33,549 bases of DNA from Candidatus Goldiibacteriota bacterium. Its GTDB lineage: Bacteria; Oederibacteriota; PGYV01; DSYL01. The first letter of the stretch is position 1, and every line of letters starts with the position of its first letter. The stretch covers positions 5,315-38,863 of the forward strand of contig JAGNJD010000020.1 of the NCBI GenBank assembly GCA_018000835.1, given 5' to 3'. Both the position numbers and the translations under genes were made by a program. Under the pieces are notes generated by a model. That model was not told the origin of the DNA. It was given only the letters and a program-made list of their open reading frames with translations, and searched no databases. Of the stretch, positions 28,420 to 33,549 are shown piece after piece.

Positions 28420-28496
28420 GGGCGCATAGCTCAGTTGGTTAGAGTGTCAGCTCGACAAGCTGGAGGTCACTGGTTCGAGCCCAGTTGCGCCCACCA
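28420..28496 (+). tRNA. tRNA-Val, anticodon GAC, with C at position 33
   Basis: A complete 77-nt cloverleaf including encoded CCA. The acceptor stem GGGCGCA pairs with TGCGCCC, the D arm is GCTC-AGTTGGTTA-GAGT, the anticodon stem TCAGC/GCTGG encloses the 7-base loop TCGACAA, and the T arm is ACTGG-TTCGAGC-CCAGT. Discriminator A73 and A35-C36 match valine identity, and the body resembles bacterial tRNA-Val(GAC). Oddly, position 33, almost always U, is C here. This may be a real variant, a decaying gene or a sequence error. It has its own promoter. It decodes GUC/GUU, and valine is a product of the upstream operon; I infer no regulatory link from that. Confidence 0.88.
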
Positions 28497-28603
28497 TTTT
28501 AATAAATACAGATGACTTTTTGATAATCCGTTTCAAACTTACTTTATAAATGCCTAAAATTTTGTTATACTGTTGTAATTGTTAATTAAAGAAGGTGATA
28601 CAA

Positions 28604-29197
28604 ATGTTAAAAAACGTAAATAAAAAGATAAATGAAGTAATAGAAAACCTGCGAAAGAACGGGTTTAACGTTATAAACGTTGAGACGACAGACGAAGCAA
28701 AGCAGGAAATTTTAAAAATGATAAAAGAAGACGAAATAATAGGTGTTGGCGGTTCTTTGACAATAAGGGAACTGGGCGTTATAGAAGAATTAATGTCGCG
28801 CGGAAACAAAGTTATCCATCACTGGCTTCCAAACACGTTTATTGAAGAAATAAAAGATGCAAGACGAAAGGCAGTAAGGATTTCTGACGTTTATCTTACC
28901 GGCACAAATGCAATTACTCTTGGCGGCGAACTCGTAAACATTGATACTTATGGTAACAGGGTTGCTGCCATGATATACGGCCCTCCAAAAGTCATAATTG
29001 CAGCAGGCTACAATAAAATCGTAAAAGACGTAGATGATGGATTTAAGAGGATAAGAGAAGAAGCAGCGGTAAAAAATGCACAACGGCTTAACGTTGAATT
29101 TCCCCAGGGGTTATGCAAGGTAAGCACTATTATACATCAAAGACCAAACGATACGGACATTACTATCATTCTTATTAATATGGAACTTGGATATTAA
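28604..29197 (+). CDS. LUD-domain protein (LutC/YkgG-like)
   Basis: 197 aa from ATG 28604. AAGGTG is well spaced for it; the GTG at 28595 overlaps that site and is unlikely. An extended -10 (TGTTATACT, 28563-28571) lies ~35 bp upstream. It is a single LUD domain: IIGVGGSLTIRELGVIEEL and VYLTGTNAITLGGELVNIDTYGNRVAAMIYGPPKVIIAAG are family hallmarks. LUD proteins include LutB/LutC of lactate oxidation, but stand-alone members like this are common and their role is poorly known. No lutA or lutB is in the window, so lactate use should not be assumed. The GH2 gene follows after 15 bp. Confidence 0.88.
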   Translation: MLKNVNKKINEVIENLRKNGFNVINVETTDEAKQEILKMIKEDEIIGVGGSLTIRELGVIEELMSRGNKVIHHWLPNTFIEEIKDARRKAVRISDVYLTGTNAITLGGELVNIDTYGNRVAAMIYGPPKVIIAAGYNKIVKDVDDGFKRIREEAAVKNAQRLNVEFPQGLCKVSTIIHQRPNDTDITIILINMELGY

Positions 29198-29212
29198 AAT
29201 CAGGGAGGAAAC

Positions 29213-31306
29213 ATGAAAAAAAACATTGCATTAGACGGTTTGTGGGATTTCAGGATTGGCAAAAAAACGAGAAAAATCAAAGTTCCTTCCAACTGGTATC
29301 TTGAAGGTGTTGATTTTGCAGGAGCGGCAGAATATTCCAGGAACGTAAAATTAAAAACAAAGAAGGATAAGAAATATTTTATTGTTTTTAAAGGCGTTGA
29401 TTATTTTTCCGACGTATATGTTAATGGTAAATTTGCCGGCAGGCACGAAGGATATTTCCAGAAGTTCAGGTTTGACGTTACTCAATTCGTCAGAGACGGA
29501 AATAATGAGATAAAGGTTATCGTTAATTCTCCGAAAGAAGACGAAAAAATCTGGCCGGACAAAAAAATACTGGTAAAAGGCATATTTAATCATCACGATG
29601 CAAGACCCGGCTCATGGAACAAAAAAACGGGACAGGATAAAAACACGGGCGGCATCTGGAACCACGTGTATCTGGAAGAAACGGAACAAACAGAAATTGA
29701 AAACGTAAAAATAACGCCAATACTTAAAGACGACGGGGTTTGGATGGTTAACAGTGAATTGTTTGTAAATAATTATTCAGAAAAAACCGTTGAAGCAATT
29801 ATCAATTTTGACATGTCGCCTTATAATTTTAAAGGCAGAAGTTATAAGAGAAAAGAAAAAATATTTTTAAAACGGGGATTAAACAGAATTAATTTATTTA
29901 TTAAACTTGATTCGCCTGAATTGTGGTGGACGTGGGACTTAGGCAGTCCAAATTTTTATAAGTTCGTTTATAGAATAGAAACGGACGGTTGCAGTGACGT
30001 TTTTACGGAAACAAGCGGGATAAGAGAATTTAAAAAGGGCAGGGATAATGCCTGGTATCTTAACAACAAAAGAATTTTTTTAAGGGGCAGTAATATAATT
30101 CCAACGCAATGGCTTTCTGAATATACCATTGATAAAATAAAAAGAGACGTTAAACTGATAAAAGGCGCTAATTTAAACATAATGAGGGTTCATGCACACG
30201 TAAACAGGGAAGAATTTTACAAAGAAATGGATGAGCAGGGCATAATGGTATGGCAGGATTTTGCCCTGCAATGGAGTTACGATATATCGGATAAATTTAT
30301 GGACAATGCGGCATCTCAGATAAAAGACATGGTTAATCTGTTTTACAACAGACCTTCAATAGTCATATGGTGCTGCCATAACGAACCATCGGTAAATGAA
30401 AAACAGCTTGACCCCGTCCTTGAAAAAAAAGTAAGGGAAGAAGATGCGGTGAGGCATGTTGAAAAAGCATCTGATTTTGGCCAGCATTATTATCCCGGCT
30501 GGTATTATGATTATTCCCCGCAGAATCTTTACTTTGACATGCAAAACGTCAGAAAGGCATTCGTCATATCAGAATATGGAGTGCAGGCACTGCCTGCATT
30601 ATCTACTTTAAAAAAAATGTTTAATGAACGTGAATTATTCCCTCCGGACATAGAAAAATGGCAATACCACGATTTTCAGCCGGAATTTACTTTTAACGTT
30701 GCAAACGTAAAGATGGGAGATTCAATAGAAGAATTCGTTGAGAATTCACAGGTTTATCAGGCAACCATAGTAAAAGAATTGTCTGAATTTTATCGTTTGT
30801 GCAGATATGAAAACGTAAACGGAATATTACATTTCATGTTTGTTGATTGCTGGCCATCAATAACGTGGTCGGTGGTTGATTATTACAGGGTGCCGAAAAA
30901 AGGATATTTTGCATTAAAGGAAGTCATGCAACCCTTATATCCGGGTTACAGAATTATTAGAAAAAAAATGTCAAAGACGGAAAAAATAGCGTGGAATAAC
31001 ATCCTCGAAATGGTATTCATCATAAACGACATGCATAAGGAAATAAAAAATGCGGGATTCGTTTTACAGGTTCAGGATGCAGACGGTAAAATATACCTGA
31101 ACATCAGCAAAAAAATAAAATCTATTCTGCCGGATGCAATTACGCATCCTTTTTCAGGCATAGGTCATAGTGAAAATGGCGCGGAAAGTTACATCCCTGA
31201 AAACGTGAAAGCAGGGATACATAAAATGAAGTTGTTTATTTATCGGGGTAAGAAAATAATTGCTTCAAATTCTTATGAATTTGAAGTAACGGAAAAAGTG
31301 AAGTAA
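29213..31306 (+). CDS. Glycoside hydrolase family 2 enzyme
   Basis: 697 aa, no signal peptide, probably cytoplasmic. The GH2 order is visible: a sugar-binding jelly roll (about 5-150, LDGLWDFRIGKK, IKVPSNWYLEG, VYVNGKFAGRHEGYFQKFRFDVT), an immunoglobulin-like domain (about 155-270), and a TIM barrel (about 275-580) with LRGSNIIPTQWLSE and VWQDFALQWSY. The acid/base is Glu391 in WCCHNEPSVNEK and the nucleophile Glu454 in VISEYGVQALPA. FMFVDCWPSITWSVVDYYRVPKKGYFAL is typical of beta-mannosidase/exo-glucosaminidase-like GH2. The substrate could be beta-mannoside, beta-galactoside or glucuronide; I cannot decide. GGGAGGAAAC precedes ATG 29213, 15 bp after the LUD gene. Confidence 0.88.
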   Translation: MKKNIALDGLWDFRIGKKTRKIKVPSNWYLEGVDFAGAAEYSRNVKLKTKKDKKYFIVFKGVDYFSDVYVNGKFAGRHEGYFQKFRFDVTQFVRDGNNEIKVIVNSPKEDEKIWPDKKILVKGIFNHHDARPGSWNKKTGQDKNTGGIWNHVYLEETEQTEIENVKITPILKDDGVWMVNSELFVNNYSEKTVEAIINFDMSPYNFKGRSYKRKEKIFLKRGLNRINLFIKLDSPELWWTWDLGSPNFYKFVYRIETDGCSDVFTETSGIREFKKGRDNAWYLNNKRIFLRGSNIIPTQWLSEYTIDKIKRDVKLIKGANLNIMRVHAHVNREEFYKEMDEQGIMVWQDFALQWSYDISDKFMDNAASQIKDMVNLFYNRPSIVIWCCHNEPSVNEKQLDPVLEKKVREEDAVRHVEKASDFGQHYYPGWYYDYSPQNLYFDMQNVRKAFVISEYGVQALPALSTLKKMFNERELFPPDIEKWQYHDFQPEFTFNVANVKMGDSIEEFVENSQVYQATIVKELSEFYRLCRYENVNGILHFMFVDCWPSITWSVVDYYRVPKKGYFALKEVMQPLYPGYRIIRKKMSKTEKIAWNNILEMVFIINDMHKEIKNAGFVLQVQDADGKIYLNISKKIKSILPDAITHPFSGIGHSENGAESYIPENVKAGIHKMKLFIYRGKKIIASNSYEFEVTEKVK

Positions 31307-31938
31307 TCTGCGGCTGGCAGAATATGGATTTTATTTTTAATGGAACATAATCATCCGCTATCATTTCCACCACATAATTTACCAACGTAAACGTTAAATA
31401 ACAAAATGACAGGCATGGAGAAAAACAACATTACATGTTGCCAATCATTCATTTTTCCCCTTTTTTTATTTGTCCTTTACCCATAAATTTTTTTACAATA
31501 AAACGCTCTTAATTATGTAGTTTATGAATTATTCTGCCGGTAAAGCAATTCTGTTTATAGCATCAGATGTCTTTATGCAGTCAGGTAAACTAAAACCTGA
31601 TGGAAGTAAGCAGACAATTTATTGGAACAGCATTCAGAAAACCCCAAACTTCAGTTTGGGGAATAAAATATCTCAGTGAGATATTTTATGAATGCACACA
31701 TTAAAAATGTTTTATCTACTTTGCCAGGAGGGTTCCAGGGTCGCTGCGGAATATCACTGGTATTCCTCGTCCCCTGGTCAATCAACGAAGTCCCGTAAAG
31801 AGAATTTCTACGGGACAAATTGATTGAATTTTTTATAATTAAGAAAAAAAATGCAACAATCCTTCCACTAATATTACCGGACAACAATGGACCATGCAAT
31901 TTGCCCTGATATAATATTAGTAAAAAATTACTTTATTT
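31307..31938. other. Intergenic region with repeats before the toxin-antitoxin-like pairs
   Basis: No gene seen. It contains a 31-bp segment (31335-31365) closely matching 468-499, copy 2 of the 217-bp element, an inverted repeat CTAATATTA (31868-31876)/TAATATTAG (31912-31920) and another TGCAATTTG fragment at 31894-31902. Confidence 0.55.
31618..31834 (+). repeat. 217-bp stem-loop-rich element, copy 2
   Basis: Same orientation as 28044-28260, with 8 differences and no gaps. It also begins with TTTATTGG. The terminator-like hairpin following copy 1 is absent; AT-rich unrelated sequence follows at 31835. The embedded short frame ends at a different stop in the two copies and most differences change amino acids, so it is not coding. 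Confidence 0.75.
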
Positions 31939-31954
31939 TCGTAAAATTTTACGA
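31939..31954. promoter_or_regulatory. Perfect 16-bp palindrome, candidate operator overlapping the promoter
   Basis: TCGTAAAATTTTACGA is a perfect dyad. It directly abuts a -10-like TATACT (31955-31960), so a bound repressor would block the polymerase. Its position 43 bp before the antitoxin-like gene fits the autoregulation usual for toxin-antitoxin operons. Confidence 0.55.
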
Positions 31955-31996
31955 TATACTTAAAATAAAAGGAAAACCATAATGGAGGAGGTAGCC

Positions 31997-32233
31997 ATGA
32001 GTGAGACAATTACCGTAACGTTAAAGCTTAGCAGGAAAAAGAAAGAAGCTTTTTACGATTTCTGCAAAGAACAGGGCTTGATGATAAACAAATTTTTTGA
32101 AAAAGCAGTAGAAAACGAGATAGAAAGGTATCTTCTGGAAAAGAGTGCTTCTGTATTTCACAATTACGAAAAGCAGAAGAAAACAGCGGTTGACTTTGAT
32201 AAAGCCGTAAAACAACTTGAAAAAAGGCGGTAG
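31997..32233 (+). CDS. Small antitoxin-like protein
   Basis: 78 aa from ATG 31997. GGAGGAGG at 31984-31991 fits this start better than ATG 31982, which overlaps the ribosome site. The sequence begins with a short strand (SETITVTLKLS) then two helices (KKKEAFYDFCKEQGLMINKFFEKAVENEIERYLLEK). This is the ribbon-helix-helix-like pattern of DNA-binding antitoxins. The C-terminal part is charged (YEKQKKTAVDFDKAVKQLEKRR), as in the toxin-wrapping tail of such proteins. The palindrome just upstream supports autoregulation. Its stop is 2 bp before the partner gene's ATG at 32236. Family assignment rests on pattern and context, so it is moderate. Confidence 0.65.
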   Translation: MSETITVTLKLSRKKKEAFYDFCKEQGLMINKFFEKAVENEIERYLLEKSASVFHNYEKQKKTAVDFDKAVKQLEKRR

Positions 32234-32235
32234 CG

Positions 32236-32540
32236 ATGGAATGTTTTTGGTAAAGATGATGCTGAATTTTCTCAGGAAATTCAGTTTATTATCAGCTTCT
32301 GAAAGGAAAATAATAAACCATATCAGGGCGGATGTCGGGCGTAAAAAGGAATATAAGCGGGAAGACGGGTTTTTATCCATGCCTTATGATGAACTTAAAA
32401 CGGCGCAGGGATTTGTTTATGAACCTTCAATGGATCAAAGGCTAAAAAAACTCCGGCTTACAGGCCAATATTTCAGAATATGGTTTACCGTAGAGAAAAA
32501 CGGGGAGATATATTTTGTGAATTTTGAAAGATTAATTTAA
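32236..32540 (+). pseudogene. Toxin-like partner gene with two apparent +1 frameshifts
   Basis: ATG 32236 follows AAGGCGG right after the antitoxin-like stop, but the frame ends after five codons. Dropping one T from the T5 run at 32244-32248 opens a frame reading GKDDAEFSQEIQFIIS. Dropping a second T near 32296-32299 joins it to SERKIINHIRADVG and the frame that runs to the stop at 32540. The restored protein would be 100 aa, ending LTGQYFRIWFTVEKNGEIYF. That C-terminal strand pattern resembles RelE/ParE-type toxins, but I am unsure of the family. The intact frame covering only the C-terminal part starts MFLVKMML... at 32241, which has the look of an out-of-frame read. It is either an inactivated toxin or two sequence errors. 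Confidence 0.55.
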
Positions 32541-32647
32541 TATTATAAAAACGTTTTTGAATATGTAATATGTGTCTTTACAAAAAATGTTATTGTAAAA
32601 TATAATTAATCAAAATGGCAAAAATAACATGTGAAATTTTTGGTGTC

Positions 32648-32671
32648 GTGCAATAAAACCTGCAATTTGCC
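32648..32671. repeat. 24-bp dispersed repeat, copy 2
   Basis: Identical to 784-807. It lies about 90 bp before the MNT gene, upstream of its -10. Confidence 0.6.
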
Positions 32672-32718
32672 TTATATACAACGAAATGAAATAAATGTTA
32701 ATTTAAATAAATGATTTA

Positions 32719-32727
32719 TGATATAAT
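32719..32727 (+). promoter_or_regulatory. Extended -10 promoter for the MNT-HEPN pair
   Basis: TGATATAAT: an extended TG plus a perfect TATAAT (32722-32727), 34 bp before ATG 32761. No good -35 is visible, which is common with extended -10 elements. Confidence 0.5.
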
Positions 32728-32760
32728 AAACTTACTACATTAATAACGCGGAGTAAAAAA

Positions 32761-33078
32761 ATGAATAAAATGGACATTAAAATTGTAAACGAATTAAAAG
32801 AAAAATTAGAAAATATTTGTGAGATTTTAGACGTTAAAATTTTTGGTTCAAGAGTAAAAGGAAAAGCAGACAAATACTCCGATCTGGACGTTTTTATTGA
32901 AGTAAAAGAAATGAATTATGAATTAAAAGATAAGATTTATGATGCCGTCTGGGAAGTTGGATTTGCAAACTCCGTATTTATATCGCCGGTTATTTTTACT
33001 AAATATGAAATTGAAAATACTCCTTTGAAACATTCCCCTTTACTTATAAACATACGAAAAGAAGGAATTACAATATGA
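32761..33078 (+). CDS. MNT-type minimal nucleotidyltransferase (antitoxin-like)
   Basis: 105 aa. The polymerase-beta-like nucleotidyltransferase motif is clear: FGSRVKGKADKYSDLDVFIE, with Gly29-Ser30 and the metal-binding Asp41/Asp43. In MNT-HEPN toxin-antitoxin systems this enzyme modifies the HEPN toxin with AMP and so silences it. The stop overlaps the next start by 4 nt (ATGA at 33075), the usual arrangement. GCGGAG at 32748-32753 is the ribosome site. Confidence 0.85.
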   Translation: MNKMDIKIVNELKEKLENICEILDVKIFGSRVKGKADKYSDLDVFIEVKEMNYELKDKIYDAVWEVGFANSVFISPVIFTKYEIENTPLKHSPLLINIRKEGITI

Positions 33079-33466
33079 ATAAAAAGAATTCTTTATACGT
33101 TTATAGATTAAAACAATCAGAAGAAACATTTAAAGAAGTAGAAAAAATGGTTAAAGAAAAATTTTCTTCAAGAACTATTATTAATAGAGCGTATTATGCA
33201 ATGTTTTATTTATTGCTGGCTTTATTTATAAGAAATAATATAGAAGTTAATACTTCAAAGCATACGGGAATTATTTCTATTTTTGATAACGCTTTTATTA
33301 AAACGGGTAAAATAGATAAAAAGTATTCCAAAATTTTGCATTCTATTTTTAACGAAAGACAAATCGGAGATTAAAGGAGTTAATGAACATATCTTTTGAA
33401 AAAGCCGTAGAATATGTTGAAAGGACCAGAGAATTTATAAAAGAAATAAAAAAATTCATAAAATAA
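33075..33466 (+). pseudogene. HEPN-domain (UPF0332-like) gene broken by a one-base deletion
   Basis: The open frame gives 99 aa and stops at 33372-33374, right after NERQIGD. Family members continue with DY. Restoring one missing base after TA at 33372-33373 reopens the frame as YKELMNISFEKAVEYV through to IKKFIK and a stop at 33464-33466, about 130 aa in all, the usual UPF0332 length. The conserved RAYYAMFYLLLALF core and SKHTGI follow the HEPN pattern. HEPN proteins are often RNases that act as toxins with an MNT partner, the gene directly upstream. The break removes the last helix. It may be an inactivating mutation or a sequence error. Confidence 0.7.
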
Positions 33467-33549
33467 TTATTAAAATTAGATTTCATAAAACGTTAAATTA
33501 TAATCTTTGGAATGTTGCATATAAAACCCCGGCATTTCATCGTTAAGAA
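33467..33549. other. Window end, no gene seen
   Basis: 83 bp of AT-rich sequence after the HEPN gene; nothing recognisable. Confidence 0.5.

Overview
The window is AT-rich bacterial DNA in which every gene I can support lies on the + strand. No gene fixes the species. The proteins look bacterial. Cys-containing lipoprotein signal peptides, Sec signal peptides, a PIF1-WYL helicase, abundant intergenic repeat families and a sugar-degradation cluster together suggest an uncultivated environmental lineage, but I cannot name it from sequence alone.

Layout. Positions 1-832 are repeat-rich noncoding DNA: a 127-bp perfect duplication and a 161-bp inverted-repeat element. At 924-2397 an exported small protein and a six-bladed NHL-propeller lipoprotein form a two-gene unit with its own promoter. 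At 2580-3195 a strong promoter drives a 37-codon hydrophobic small ORF and a structured leader. This is followed by a compact amino-acid operon, ilvD-ilvB-ilvN-ilvC-leuA-leuC-leuD-leuB-asd-purB (3196-15270). The same directional run continues with almost no gaps through a MORN-type exported protein, a polytopic GT-C-like membrane protein with a TPR tail, and a PIF1 helicase fused to a WYL domain (to 19457). A small hypothetical gene with a clear promoter follows (19558-20004).

The second half is an accessory region. It has a GH29 fucosidase lipoprotein, a sialate O-acetylesterase-type SGNH protein with an inserted domain, a heterodimeric ABC exporter pair with asymmetric catalytic sites, a tRNA-Val(GAC) with an unusual C at position 33, a LUD-domain protein and a GH2 glycosidase. 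Two copies of a 217-bp stem-loop-rich element lie 3.57 kb apart here. The window ends with two toxin-antitoxin-like pairs: an antitoxin-like protein with a RelE-like partner, and an MNT nucleotidyltransferase with a HEPN protein. In each pair the second gene appears broken by single-base frameshifts.

How the genes work together. The ilv/leu genes encode valine, isoleucine and leucine synthesis from pyruvate or 2-oxobutanoate, except for the final aminotransferase and the source of 2-oxobutanoate. The asd gene links to aspartate-family amino acids and purB to purine synthesis. The fucosidase, acetylesterase and GH2 enzyme would strip decorated glycans. The best candidates for something undescribed are the 37-codon ORF with its leader ahead of ilvD, and the duplicated 217-bp element, in which all eight differences between copies fall outside the predicted stems.
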